Source: Stenotrophomonas maltophilia (lineage in GTDB: Bacteria; Pseudomonadota; Gammaproteobacteria; Xanthomonadales; Xanthomonadaceae). Taken from it: 64,000 nt of DNA. The notes under the pieces are model-generated. The model made no database searches. It was not told where the DNA came from and saw nothing but the letters and a program-made list of their open reading frames with translations. The position numbers and the translations under genes were made by a program. Each line of letters begins with the position of its first letter. Within the stretch, counting starts at the first letter, position 1. The DNA is taken from assembly GCA_002364755.1 (NCBI GenBank), contig DEZI01000003.1:119131-183130 (forward strand), read 5' to 3'. Shown here piece after piece: positions 55,548-64,000 of the stretch.

Positions 55548-57686
55548 GTGAAATTCTTCGTCTCCTGCGCCAAGGGCCTGGAATACCTGCTTGCCGATGA
55601 ACTGTCGGCCCTGGGCCTTGGCAAGGCCACCGCCACCATTGCCGGCGTCAACGCCGAAGGCGAACTGGAGCAGGCGCTGCGGATCGTCATGTGGTCGCGC
55701 CTGGCCAGCCGCGTGCTGTGGCCGATCGACGCGTTCGAGTGCCCGGACGAGCAGGCCCTCTACGACGGCGTGCGCGCGCTGCCGTGGCACGAGCACATCA
55801 AGCCGGAGATGACCCTGGCGGTGGACGCCCACGTGTCCGGCGACAAGATCACCCATGCGCGCTTTGCCGCGCAGCGGATCAAGGACGCCATCGTCGACCG
55901 CATGCGTGACGAAGGCCTGGAACGCCCCTCGGTCAACACCGACCTGCCCGACGTGCGCGTGAACCTGTCGCTGCGCAAGGGCCGTGCCTCGCTGTCGATC
56001 GATCTCGGCGGCGGCTCGCTGCACCGCCGTGGCTGGCGAGGCGCCGCCCACGAGGCGCCGCTGAAGGAAAACCTGGCCGCCGCACTGCTGCTGCGCGCGC
56101 AGTGGCCGCGCCTGCACGCCGCCGGTGGTGGCCTGCTGGACCCGATGTGCGGCAGCGGCACGCTGCTGATCGAAGGCGCGCTGATGGCCGCCGACGTCGC
56201 CCCCGGCCTGATGCGCCATGGCAGCCTGCCGCCGAGCCGCTGGCTGGGTTTCGACAAGGCCGCCTGGAAGGCGATCCAGAGTGAAGCGCGTGATCGCGAA
56301 GCCGCTGGCCTGGCCGCACTTAAGCCGGTCATCCACGGCAGCGACATCGACCCGGTGGCCATCCAGGCCGCCCGCGAGAATGCCGAAGTGGCCGGCGTGG
56401 CCCACGCCATCCGCTTCACCCGCGCCGACGTGGCCGATTTGGCCGCGCCGGAACAGGAGATCGGTGCGGTGGTCTGCAACCCGCCGTACGACGAGCGCCT
56501 GGCCGCCGATCCGGCGCTGTACCGCGCGCTGGGCAATGCGCTGCAGAAGGCCGTGCCGCAGTGGCGCGCGAGCCTGCTGTGCGGCAACGATGAACTGGCC
56601 TTCGCCACCGGCCTGCGCGCGGGCAAGAAGTACCAGATGTTCAATGGTGCGCTGGAGTGCGCGCTGATCGTCTGCGACCCGATCGCCGTGCCGGGCCGCG
56701 ACCCGGCGCAGCCGCGCGAACTGAGCGAAGGCGCGCAGATGGTGGCCAACCGCCTGCGCAAGAACCTGAAGAAGTTCAAGAGCTGGCGCGCGCGCGAGGA
56801 CATCACCTGCTTCCGCGCCTACGATGCCGACCTGCCGGAGTACGCGGCGGCCATCGACGTCTATGAAGAAGACGGTGGCCAGCGCCGCACCTTCCTGCAC
56901 GTGCAGGAATACGCTGCACCGGCCGCGATTCCGGAAAACGACGTGCGCCGTCGGCGCAACGAACTGCTGGCCGCCGCGCGCGAAGTGTTCGGCGTGCCGC
57001 CGGAGCAGGTGTCGATGAAGTCGCGCGAGCGCGGCAAGGGCGGCAGCAAGTACGGCCGCTTCGAGCAGCGCGACGAGTTCATCGTGGTGCGTGAGAACAA
57101 CGCGCTGCTGCAGGTGAACCTGTTCGATTACCTCGATACCGGTCTCTTCCTGGACCACCGTCCGCTGCGCCGGATGATGGCCGAGCAGGTGCGTGGCAAG
57201 CGCTTCCTCAACCTGTTCTGCTACACCGGCGTGGCCAGTGTGCAGGCGGCGGTGGCCGGCGCGGCCAGTACCACCAGCGTCGATCTGTCGGCGACCTATC
57301 TGCAGTGGTGCTACGACAACCTGGCGCTGAACGGCCAGGGCGGCAACCAGCATCTGCTGGTGCAGGCCGATGCGATGGCATGGCTGGAAGGCGACCGCGG
57401 CCAGTACGACGTGATCTTCTGCGACCCGCCGACGTTCTCGAACTCGGCCCGTGCCGACGACTTCGACGTACAGCGCGAACAGGTGAAGATGCTGCGTGCC
57501 GCGGTGGCGCGCCTGGCGCCGGGCGGCGTGCTGTATTTCTCCAACAACTTCCGCCGCTTCAAGCTGGAAGAAAACGCCATTGCCGAGTTCGCCCAGTGCC
57601 GCGAGATCACCGCGCGCACGATTGGCCCGGACTTCGAGCGCAACGCGCGCATCCACCGCGCGTGGGAACTGAAGCGCCTGGGCTGA
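55548..57686 (+). CDS. rlmL: Bifunctional 23S rRNA methyltransferase RlmKL
   Basis: A 712-residue fusion enzyme (702 in E. coli). The N-terminal THUMP domain and RlmL methyltransferase (DPMCGSGTLLIEGALMA, VVCNPPYDERL) modify G2445; the C-terminal RlmK domain (LNLFCYTGVASVQAAVAGA, IFCDPPTFSNS) modifies G2069. The GTG start (VKFFVSCAKGLE) fits the family N-terminus; the longer upstream frame is not conserved in type. Confidence 0.95.
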   Translation: MKFFVSCAKGLEYLLADELSALGLGKATATIAGVNAEGELEQALRIVMWSRLASRVLWPIDAFECPDEQALYDGVRALPWHEHIKPEMTLAVDAHVSGDKITHARFAAQRIKDAIVDRMRDEGLERPSVNTDLPDVRVNLSLRKGRASLSIDLGGGSLHRRGWRGAAHEAPLKENLAAALLLRAQWPRLHAAGGGLLDPMCGSGTLLIEGALMAADVAPGLMRHGSLPPSRWLGFDKAAWKAIQSEARDREAAGLAALKPVIHGSDIDPVAIQAARENAEVAGVAHAIRFTRADVADLAAPEQEIGAVVCNPPYDERLAADPALYRALGNALQKAVPQWRASLLCGNDELAFATGLRAGKKYQMFNGALECALIVCDPIAVPGRDPAQPRELSEGAQMVANRLRKNLKKFKSWRAREDITCFRAYDADLPEYAAAIDVYEEDGGQRRTFLHVQEYAAPAAIPENDVRRRRNELLAAAREVFGVPPEQVSMKSRERGKGGSKYGRFEQRDEFIVVRENNALLQVNLFDYLDTGLFLDHRPLRRMMAEQVRGKRFLNLFCYTGVASVQAAVAGAASTTSVDLSATYLQWCYDNLALNGQGGNQHLLVQADAMAWLEGDRGQYDVIFCDPPTFSNSARADDFDVQREQVKMLRAAVARLAPGGVLYFSNNFRRFKLEENAIAEFAQCREITARTIGPDFERNARIHRAWELKRLG

Positions 57687-57696
57687 CCGGTACCTG

Positions 57697-57784
57697 GGGG
57701 TCGGATCCCTTGCGCGGTGCGCAATGGATCCGGTCCCGGTAGCGCCGGGCCATGCCCGGCGTAGATCCACGCCATGCGTGGATG
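57697..57784. repeat. GGGGTC palindrome followed by two fused SMAG palindromes
   Basis: A degenerate GGGGTC-family palindrome (57697-57737), then two SMAG copies head to tail without a gap: 57739-57760 (GCGCCGGGC type) and 57761-57784 (ATCCACGCC type). Confidence 0.8.
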
Positions 57785-57787
57785 GCC

Positions 57788-58243
57788 CTACAACACCAGC
57801 AACCGACCCGGGGCGTGGGCCAACGGCCAATGCCCTTGTTCGTACAACGCGATCACTGGCTCCCAGTGCGCCAGCAGGCCAAGGTGTACCTCCAGCAACC
57901 GCTGCCGGCCGGCAAACATCGCCGCATCGCGTGCAACCTGGTGCAGGTCATGCGCGCCGCAGCGCAGCGCGGGCAGATCGAGGGCGGACAACATCCGCAT
58001 CAACGACCGGTTGAGTTCACGGCGAGGCTCGGCCAGTTCGGGCGGTCGCGGCAATGCGCCATGGAACGGATCCGGATCGCCCAGCGTTACCGGCATCCAT
58101 TCGAAGTCATCGGCATCAATGGCCTGCAACGCTTGCGTCAGGGATGCTACGGGAACGATGTCTGAGGTTGCCGGCAATTCTTCGCCCAGGCAGGAAAAGA
58201 AGCGGATTCCAGCGATCCGTTGCAGCAGCGCAGTTGATTCCAT
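57788..58243 (-). CDS. Hypothetical protein
   Basis: A 151-residue soluble protein with no motif I recognise. It begins MESTALLQRIAGIRFFSCLG and contains a His-rich helical region (LRCGAHDLHQVARDAAMFAG). Codon use fits the neighbourhood. It is isolated between SMAG repeats on both sides. Confidence 0.65.
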   Translation of the reverse strand: MESTALLQRIAGIRFFSCLGEELPATSDIVPVASLTQALQAIDADDFEWMPVTLGDPDPFHGALPRPPELAEPRRELNRSLMRMLSALDLPALRCGAHDLHQVARDAAMFAGRQRLLEVHLGLLAHWEPVIALYEQGHWPLAHAPGRLLVL

Positions 58244-58261
58244 GCAGGGAATTGTAGGCCG

Positions 58262-58307
58262 GTAGCGCCGGGCCATGTCCGTAGTAGATCCACGCCATGC
58301 GTGGATG
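58262..58307 (+). repeat. Broken and intact SMAG palindromes
   Basis: A truncated copy from 58262 (GTAGCGCCGGGCCATG, right arm damaged) and an intact copy at 58284-58307 (ATCCACGCC type). Confidence 0.75.
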
Positions 58308-58311
58308 GCGG

Positions 58312-58641
58312 CTACAGCAACGCCACGACCAGCCCGGCTACCGGCAGCACAACCGCCAGCGGTGCTATCCACGCCGGGCGGTACGGGTACAGGCCGAATG
58401 CCAGCGGCACGCCAGCCAGGGTCAGCGCACCCAGCCACAGCACCGGGCCCATCGCCCAGCCATGGTCGACCACGCACAGCGCGAACGCGACCGTCAGCAG
58501 CGCCCAGCCCAGCACGCGCCACTGCGCGCGCCGTGCCGGCGTCGCGGCGGCCTTGCCGTGCAGGTCCTGCTGGTGCTTCTCCATCGCCAGCGACAGCGCG
58601 GTGAACGCGGAGAAGGACAGTGTCAGGGCCAGCAGCATCAT
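58312..58641 (-). CDS. DUF3325 small membrane protein
   Basis: A 109-residue protein with three or four transmembrane segments, of a family found with ferric-siderophore receptors and PepSY proteins. It overlaps the PepSY gene by four bases (ATGA), making it the last gene of the iron-uptake operon. Its function is unknown. Confidence 0.8.
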   Translation of the reverse strand: MMLLALTLSFSAFTALSLAMEKHQQDLHGKAAATPARRAQWRVLGWALLTVAFALCVVDHGWAMGPVLWLGALTLAGVPLAFGLYPYRPAWIAPLAVVLPVAGLVVALL

Positions 58642-60272
58642 GCGCTGGCCTCCGCTTCGGTTGCCGCAGGCGCAGCCGGTGCCTTGGCGGCAGCAGCCGC
58701 CGCTGCGCGCTTCTTCTTTTCGGCCGCGCTCAGCGGCGGCGTCCAGCGCTGCATGCGCCAGCCGCACATCGCCAGCATCGCGCCGAAGGCAAGCATCGAC
58801 AGATCGAATCCGGCCAGCACCCAATCGCTATTGAGCAGGGTCACGCCCAGGTGCGCATGGGTGGTCAGGGCATTGACCACCGGCACCAGCGCGAAGGCGG
58901 CCGCACCGATGTACAGCTGCCACGCCCACATCATCCGCTTGGGCCGGATGAAGGCGGCCAGCAGGGCGGCGCCCCAGGCGTAGAAGAACACGTTGGCCTC
59001 GGCGTTGGAGCGCTCGGCCATCTCCAGCGGCAGCAGGCGGTTGCCCCAGAAGTAGGCGGCAAACGCGATCGGCAGGCCGGCCACGGCGCCGATGTTCAGC
59101 GCATCGACCAAGCGCAGGCCGAAGCCGATGCGCCCGCTCTTGGCGTGCTTGGGGCGTTCCTTCACCGCCCACAGCACCACGCCGCTGGCCACCATCAGGC
59201 AGCCGGTCAGGCCGGACAGGAAGAACAACGCACGCAGGCCCCAATCAGCGAAGCGGGCCAGGTGCAGGCCATACATCACGCCACGGGTGGCGGTGGCGCC
59301 GCCGGAGGGCGGGCTCTCCTGCAGCAGCGTGCCGCTGGCCATGTCATAGCGCAGCGCCGGGGTATCGGTGGACAGCCGCTTGCCGTCGCGCTGGCGGATG
59401 TCGATGACCGCGTTGGCGGCGCCCGGGTTGGTCACGGTGAAGCCCGCCACTTCCACGCCCTTCCAGTGTGCGCGCGCGCTGTCCAGCAGTTGCGCGATCG
59501 GCAGCGGCGGCGCGCGGCCCTCGGCCGGTGCGCTCACCTCGGGCATGCCACCGAAGGCTTCGGCGAAGAACTTGTCCTCGTCATGCGGGTAGGCCACTTT
59601 CACGCCCCACGGCAGGTACATGATCATCAGGGTGACGATGCCGGTGTAGGTGATCATCGCGTGGTAGGGCAGGGCCATCACCGCGCTGACGTTGTGGAAA
59701 TCCAGCCACGACCGCAGGCCCTTGTTCTTGCGGAAGGTGAAGAAGTCCTTGAAGATTTTCTTGTGGGTGATGACGCCGGTGATGATCGCCACCAGCATGA
59801 ACATCGCGCAGAAGCCCACCAGATAGCGCGCCCAGTACACCGGGATGTAGTGCAGGTCGAAATGCAGGCGGTAGAAGAAGTCACCGCCACGGGTATCGCG
59901 CGCCTTCAGTTCGCCGCCGGTGTTCGGGTCCAGCGTTGCATCGCCGAAGGCACCGCGACGGCCCTTGGACGGATCGGCCTGGCCGGCGGGCACGCGCCAG
60001 AACGTGCTCATCGCCGGGTTGCGCGGCTGCGGCAGCGTCACATACCACATCTCGGCGTTGCCAGCCTTGTCATGCAGGAAATCGATGGCGCGCTGCGCGG
60101 CTACGTCGGTGCTGACCCTGGCGCTGGGCAGCTCCGGGCGCATCCAGCGGCTGATCTCCTCGCGGTAGTAGCTGGCGGTGCCGGCCATGAAGATCAGCAG
60201 CAGCAGCCAGCCGACCAGCAGGCCGGTCCAGGTGTGCAGCCAGGCCATCGACTGGCGGAATCCGTTCTTCAT
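58638..60272 (-). CDS. PepSY-associated transmembrane protein (siderophore iron reductase type)
   Basis: A 544-residue membrane protein with a PepSY_TM architecture: helix 1 (WLHTWTGLLVGWLLLLIFMAG), periplasmic PepSY-like domains, the HFDLHYIPV and DFHNVSAVMALPYHAMITYTG heme-ligand-like histidines, and several C-terminal helices. Homologues (PiuB/FoxB type) reduce iron from siderophores at the inner membrane. The C-terminal tail is Ala/Lys-rich (KKKRAAAAAAAKAP). It overlaps both neighbours by four bases. Confidence 0.87.
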   Translation of the reverse strand: MKNGFRQSMAWLHTWTGLLVGWLLLLIFMAGTASYYREEISRWMRPELPSARVSTDVAAQRAIDFLHDKAGNAEMWYVTLPQPRNPAMSTFWRVPAGQADPSKGRRGAFGDATLDPNTGGELKARDTRGGDFFYRLHFDLHYIPVYWARYLVGFCAMFMLVAIITGVITHKKIFKDFFTFRKNKGLRSWLDFHNVSAVMALPYHAMITYTGIVTLMIMYLPWGVKVAYPHDEDKFFAEAFGGMPEVSAPAEGRAPPLPIAQLLDSARAHWKGVEVAGFTVTNPGAANAVIDIRQRDGKRLSTDTPALRYDMASGTLLQESPPSGGATATRGVMYGLHLARFADWGLRALFFLSGLTGCLMVASGVVLWAVKERPKHAKSGRIGFGLRLVDALNIGAVAGLPIAFAAYFWGNRLLPLEMAERSNAEANVFFYAWGAALLAAFIRPKRMMWAWQLYIGAAAFALVPVVNALTTHAHLGVTLLNSDWVLAGFDLSMLAFGAMLAMCGWRMQRWTPPLSAAEKKKRAAAAAAAKAPAAPAATEAEASA

Positions 60273-60589
60273 GCCCAGGCCCCCAGCAGGCGCGACGCGG
60301 TGGCCAGCAGCAGGGTGGGGCCGAGGATGCCGACCCAGGCGCGCAGTGCGCTGCGCGTGGCGAAGGCCCACAACGCGGCGCAGGCGGCGACCACGATGGC
60401 CAGCAGCATGCCGGTCAGCACGGCCTGGCCACGCGCGGCGGGCAGGGCCACGGCGCAGAACACGCTGGTCATCGAGGCCAGCGCGTAGCCACCGAAGATC
60501 GCGGCCAGGGAACGGGACAGCACTCCCCAGCGTTCGCTGGCGAAGAAGGTGCTGAGGCGGGAGCTGGCAAGTTCGGGCGAGCGGTCCAC
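60269..60589 (-). CDS. DUF3649 small membrane protein
   Basis: A 106-residue protein with three transmembrane segments, of a family linked to PepSY and siderophore receptor genes. The start is the GTG at 60589 with AGGA five bases upstream; longer frames run into the hairpin region behind the receptor gene. It is first of the three small inner-membrane genes after the receptor. Confidence 0.75.
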   Translation of the reverse strand: MDRSPELASSRLSTFFASERWGVLSRSLAAIFGGYALASMTSVFCAVALPAARGQAVLTGMLLAIVVAACAALWAFATRSALRAWVGILGPTLLLATASRLLGAWA

Positions 60590-60660
60590 GGCGGTCCTGC
60601 AGGTTCGTTGGAAGAAAGGCCGGCGCACCGAAGCGCGCCGGGGTTGGCCATCCATGGCCG

Positions 60661-60684
60661 GGCGCCGGTCGCAGAACCGGCGCC
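60661..60684 (-). other. Hairpin between the receptor and the downstream membrane genes
   Basis: GGCGCCGGT/ACCGGCGCC with a six-base loop and no T run. It may stabilise the receptor message or reduce read-through. Confidence 0.55.
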
Positions 60685-60697
60685 ATCCATCAGGGCG

Positions 60698-62920
60698 TCA
60701 GAGCTTCCAGCGCAGGGTCATGGTGACGTTGCGCGGTTCACCCCAGTACACGCCGTTGTAGAAACCGACGTTGCTGTAATACTTCTTGTCCAGCAGGTTG
60801 CTGATGTTGAGCTGGGCGCTGAAGTTCTCGTTAAAGCGGTAGCCGCCGGCCAGGTTCAGCAGGTAGAACGCGTCCTGGCGGATACGCGCACTTTCGGTGC
60901 GGCCGCTGGTCAGGTAGTCGGCTGCCGGCTTGACGCTGGCGCGCCAGATGCGGCTCTGCCAGGTAGCACCGCCGCCCAGCCAGAAGCGGCCATCGATGCC
61001 GCCCGGGCGCCAGCTGGCGTTGAGGCGGAAGGTGTCCTGCGGGGTGGTGCTGTTCTGTACGACGCCGGCCTGGCTGCGGCTGACGGCGTGGGCAAAGCCC
61101 GCCGAGAGGTTCCAGCTTTCGCCAAGACTGCCCTGTGCCTCCACTTCCCAGCCGTGCACCTTGTTGCCCTTGCCGGTGGAGCGGTAGGCCTGGGTGCCAT
61201 CCGGAAGCGAATTCAGCGGCACCGAATCATCGACCTCGGCCACGTTGTCCTTCTCGCCCTCGAAAATCGCCGCCGAGGCATTCAGCAGGCCGTCGAAGAA
61301 CTCGGCCTTCAGGCCGCCTTCGTACATCTTGCCGACCACCGGCTCCAGGTAGCTGCCGTTCTTGTCGCGGTAGTTCTGCGGCGCGAAGATGTCGGTGTAG
61401 CTGGCATAGGCGCTGAGCACGCGGTTGAAGTCGTACACCACGCCGGCGTACGGCGTGGTCTGGTCCTTGGGCTTGTAGCCGGTGCGCGTGGTGCCGGTGC
61501 GGTCGCCGCTGCTGTCGTAGCTGTAGCGCCAGGTCTTGGTTTCCCAGGTGCCGTAGCGCACGCCGGCCACCACCAGCAGCGGGTCGGCCAGGCGCAGGCG
61601 GGTAGCCACGTAGGCCGCCTGCTGGCGCAGCTCATCCTGCGAACCCAGGTAGCCCGGACGGGTCACCGACAGCGGCGCGACATCGCCGGTCCAGTTCCGC
61701 CAGTCGGGCACCTGGGCGTAACTGGCGGGGGAGGGGTCGATGGAGGCCGCCGGGTACGCGCCCTTGCGCACCGACTGACCTGCGCCGAACACCACTTCCT
61801 GGGTGTGGCCGAACAGTTCGAAGCTGCCGGTGGCGTTGACGTCCGCCACATCCATCGTGCTGTCTTCAACGAAGTTGCCGATGTAGGCGAGCACGCCGGT
61901 GCCATCGGCACGCGGGTAGCCCTGTGCGCCATACCAGACCGCGCCATCGGTGTTGCGTTTGGCGCGGCTGATCGCGCCCTTCACCAACCAGTGGCTGCCC
62001 AGCTGCTGTTCCAGCCGCGCGAAGGTGGTCTTCTCGATGATCGGCCAGCTGCTCCACGACGCGGAGAGGTTGGTCGAGCGCGGCAGGTTGGCCGGCGTGC
62101 CATCCGGGCCCCAGTACGGCACCACGCCCCAGGTCACGCCGCGGGTATGCGGCGACTGGTACTCGTAACCCACTTCGAACAGCGTGCTGTCGGTCAGGTC
62201 GGCCTGGACGATGCCGTAGAACACGTCCTTGTCCAGCTGGTAGACATCACGGAACGAATCGCTCTGCTGCTTGGCGGCGACCACGCGCGCGCGGATGCGG
62301 CCATCCCAGGCGATCGGGCCGCCCAGATCGGCTTCCAGGCGCTGGTTGCCCCAGCGGCCCAGGGTCAGGTTGGCACCCATCTGGAGGGTGTCGGTCGGGC
62401 GCTTGCGCACCATGCTGATGGTGCCGGACGGATCACCGGCGCCGGTGGTCAGGCCGGTGGCACCGCGGATCACTTCGATGCGTTCGTAGATCACGTTGTC
62501 GGTGTTGGTCTTGATCGACCCACCAAACGTGTTGAGCATGCCGTCGATCTGGAAATTGGTGATGTTGTAGCCGCGCGAGACGTAGTTGATGCGCTCGCTG
62601 TCGGTGACCGCCACATGCACGCCGGTGACCTGGCCCATCACATCGGACAGCGAGAACAGGCCCATGTCATCCAGGCGCTGGCGGGTAATGACGGTGACCG
62701 ATTGCGGCGTCTCGCGCAGCGACAGGTCCAGCTTGGTCGCACTGCGCGCGTTCTTGACCGTATAGCCGTTCGCGATCTCGCCATCAGCGGTCACCTTCAC
62801 CGTATCCAGCGTGCGCGCATCGGCAGCGGACGGCGCATCGGCGTGGGCCAGCGGGGCACACAACAGCGTGGCCAGGGCCAGCGCCAAGGGTGAAACGAGG
62901 GGAATGTTCGGTCGGGCCAT
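60698..62920 (-). CDS. TonB-dependent ferric-siderophore receptor
   Basis: A 740-residue outer-membrane receptor of the FhuE/FpvA-like siderophore class. It has a signal peptide (LALALATLLCAPLAHA), a TonB box-like DTVKVTADG, a plug with LRETPQSVTVITRQRLDDMG and RGATGLTTGAGDPSGTISMVRKRP, and a 22-strand barrel. The last residues are TLRWKL, ending in Leu instead of the usual Phe or Trp. The ATG at 62920 was chosen; 62935 is also in frame. A Fur-box-like site lies upstream. Confidence 0.93.
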   Translation of the reverse strand: MARPNIPLVSPLALALATLLCAPLAHADAPSAADARTLDTVKVTADGEIANGYTVKNARSATKLDLSLRETPQSVTVITRQRLDDMGLFSLSDVMGQVTGVHVAVTDSERINYVSRGYNITNFQIDGMLNTFGGSIKTNTDNVIYERIEVIRGATGLTTGAGDPSGTISMVRKRPTDTLQMGANLTLGRWGNQRLEADLGGPIAWDGRIRARVVAAKQQSDSFRDVYQLDKDVFYGIVQADLTDSTLFEVGYEYQSPHTRGVTWGVVPYWGPDGTPANLPRSTNLSASWSSWPIIEKTTFARLEQQLGSHWLVKGAISRAKRNTDGAVWYGAQGYPRADGTGVLAYIGNFVEDSTMDVADVNATGSFELFGHTQEVVFGAGQSVRKGAYPAASIDPSPASYAQVPDWRNWTGDVAPLSVTRPGYLGSQDELRQQAAYVATRLRLADPLLVVAGVRYGTWETKTWRYSYDSSGDRTGTTRTGYKPKDQTTPYAGVVYDFNRVLSAYASYTDIFAPQNYRDKNGSYLEPVVGKMYEGGLKAEFFDGLLNASAAIFEGEKDNVAEVDDSVPLNSLPDGTQAYRSTGKGNKVHGWEVEAQGSLGESWNLSAGFAHAVSRSQAGVVQNSTTPQDTFRLNASWRPGGIDGRFWLGGGATWQSRIWRASVKPAADYLTSGRTESARIRQDAFYLLNLAGGYRFNENFSAQLNISNLLDKKYYSNVGFYNGVYWGEPRNVTMTLRWKL

Positions 62921-63119
62921 GCAGTGCGATTCCATGCAGGAGAAAAACATCAGCGATGGAATCCATGCGTGCGGGCGCTTGCGCGGAATCGCGCGACCCG
63001 AGGCATCTCCCATCGCCACGCGCTGACGGTCAGGGCCGTCGGCGCACGAGGAGCCGGGGATGTACACGGGCGGAAGCGCGGTAGGGGCGCCGGGTGGCTG
63101 AGCGTACAACCGATCAGTA

Positions 63120-63138
63120 AATGATAGGCATTCGCATT
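63120..63138 (-). promoter_or_regulatory. Fur-box-like site upstream of the receptor
   Basis: AATGATAGGCATTCGCATT on the plus strand agrees at about 15 of 19 positions with the xanthomonad-type Fur site (AATGAGAATCATTCTCATT as I recall it). It lies 200 bases before the start. Confidence 0.5.
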
Positions 63139-63181
63139 TCGTTAATCAAGCACGGATTGGCCGGGGCGTGGGGGCCCACCT

Positions 63182-63583
63182 TCAGCGCGACGCGCAGGCG
63201 CGGGTGACGTCGTCGTTGAGCTGCCGCTGCGGCGTGCGCGTGCCGAACCACTCGGCCATCTCGCGGCGCGCACGCGCTTTGTCGCAGGCTTCGGCGTTGC
63301 TGGCGGCCTCGATGACCGTGCCGGAACCCTGTGGCGCACTGCGGCCGGCATTGGCCTGCAGCTGACGGCGGGCATCGCGGAGCTCACGGTCGACCCGCTC
63401 CGACTCCTGCCAGCTCAGTTTGGGATCACGCACGATCGGCCGCGTCACGCCCGTATCCTGCCCGCTCGGGCAGGGCAGCGTCTGGTAGACGGTATGACCG
63501 CCATCGTTGCACTTGTACACACGCTGCGCGCACGCATCACCGGCCGCCGCCAGCAATAGCAGCAACACCCATATCCTTCGCAT
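63182..63583 (-). CDS. DUF4124-domain periplasmic protein
   Basis: A 133-residue secreted protein: signal peptide MRRIWVLLLLLAAAGDACAQ, then the DUF4124 pattern RVYKCNDGGHTVYQTLPCPSG with two cysteines, then a charged helical region. The family is common in Xanthomonadaceae and of unknown function. The ATG follows GGGGG at usable spacing. It is not obviously linked to the iron genes. Confidence 0.8.
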   Translation of the reverse strand: MRRIWVLLLLLAAAGDACAQRVYKCNDGGHTVYQTLPCPSGQDTGVTRPIVRDPKLSWQESERVDRELRDARRQLQANAGRSAPQGSGTVIEAASNAEACDKARARREMAEWFGTRTPQRQLNDDVTRACASR

Positions 63584-63677
63584 GAATCCCCCCACGGGCC
63601 ACCCTGGCCCGCATGGCGCGGGAGCATAAGGAGTGTGACCCCGGTCGCGCAACATGCCGCCGCCGTCGGCCAGACAT

Positions 63678-63741
63678 GGGGTCAGAGCCCGTTGCGCAGC
63701 AACGGGATCCGACCCCGTGCCGACCAACGGTCGGCACCCAC
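63678..63741. repeat. GGGGTC/GACCCC palindrome joined to a SMAG palindrome
   Basis: A GGGGTC-family palindrome (63678-63716, inner stem CCCGTTGC/GCAACGGG) directly followed by a minus-strand SMAG (63717-63741, GTGGGTGCCGACC form). The same order precedes the other two multi-stem elements. Confidence 0.8.
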
Positions 63742-63764
63742 CATAAGCAGCAGGTTCCAACAGC

Positions 63765-64000
63765 TCGCGGGAAACTGTCGAAGGCGGGGTGGGTCCGGTT
63801 GAGGGGGGGGGAGCCGCATGGGCCCGAGGCAAGCCTCGGGCGGGTTGGGCAGGACGCCCAACCCCGGTCTTGCCGTATGCGCAGGACAGCGCACACGAGC
63901 AAGCGGCGACCAAGCCCCCATGGATGGGTTCACGGCGTCCCCGCAAACCCACAGTGCCCCGCCATCCCACGGAATGCAGGCTTTTGACGTTGACGTTGAC
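63765..64000. repeat. Multi-stem structured repeat, copy 3 (variant, runs off the window)
   Basis: It has the leading hairpin (AACAG/CTGTC region, one mismatch), the left outer arm (GGCGGGGTGGGTCCGG) and the conserved GACCAAGCCCCCATGGA. The inner hairpin has been opened into GCCGC (63813-63817) and GCGGC (63903-63907) by an insert of about 85 bases holding two further hairpins (CCCGAGG/CCTCGGG and GGGTTGGGC/GCCCAACCC). The right outer arm is decayed. It ends with GTTGAC hexamers at the window edge. Confidence 0.7.

Overview
The window is a 64 kb stretch of high-GC gammaproteobacterial chromosome that looks like Stenotrophomonas, close to S. maltophilia. The evidence is the set of gene neighbourhoods (emrR-emrCAB, macRS/macABC, glnD-dapD-dapE, a tandem-pstS Pho locus), the heavy use of CTG leucine codons, and more than 25 copies of short palindromes that start with GTAG and match the SMAG repeat family of this genus. 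I see no insertion sequence, prophage, rRNA or CRISPR array.

Layout. 1-5.3 kb: 3' part of glnD, then dapD, a hypothetical gene, an ArsC/Spx-family reductase and dapE, closely packed. 5.4-7.4 kb: asnB behind a leader with an Asn-codon-rich peptide and mutually exclusive antiterminator and terminator hairpins. 7.4-14.4 kb: a CPA2 antiporter convergent with a penicillin-acylase-family gene, a bacterioferritin lacking the usual heme-ligand Met, and parC. 14.4-20.2 kb: an AraC regulator divergent from the emrR-emrC-emrA-emrB efflux operon. 20.2-22.8 kb: three tRNA-Leu(CAG) genes with a LysR/TauE pair between the first two. 22.8-26.8 kb: rnr, a GFA-family gene, rlmB. 27.2-34.2 kb: macABC efflux operon divergent from its probable two-component system. 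34.4-37.5 kb: a very large periplasmic-propeller diguanylate cyclase. 37.5-38.6 kb: rnt and an RcnB-like gene. 38.7-41.2 kb: a four-gene bufferin-type cluster (precursor with four EGKCG motifs, MNIO enzyme, DUF2063 partner, DoxX protein). 41.5-49.1 kb: a phosphate-starvation locus (porin, two pstS genes, pstC, pstA, pstB, phoU) with Pho-box-like sites. 49.3-57.7 kb: nth, an enoyl-CoA hydratase, a degenerate FKBP, a DUF1289-Nudix fusion, a sulfurtransferase, ampD, a YqiA-like hydrolase and rlmKL. 57.8-63.6 kb: a ferric-siderophore uptake module with a Fur-box-like site, flanked by small hypothetical genes.

The most interesting non-coding signals are the asnB attenuator, a roughly 125-nt multi-stem repeat found three times with compensatory base changes (two copies lie the same six bases past the stop codon of a minus-strand gene), and a second dispersed palindrome family with GGGGTC/GACCCC ends. 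The most interesting protein system is the bufferin-type copper-peptide cluster. Gene names are from recognition of motifs and neighbourhood by eye; no database search was run.
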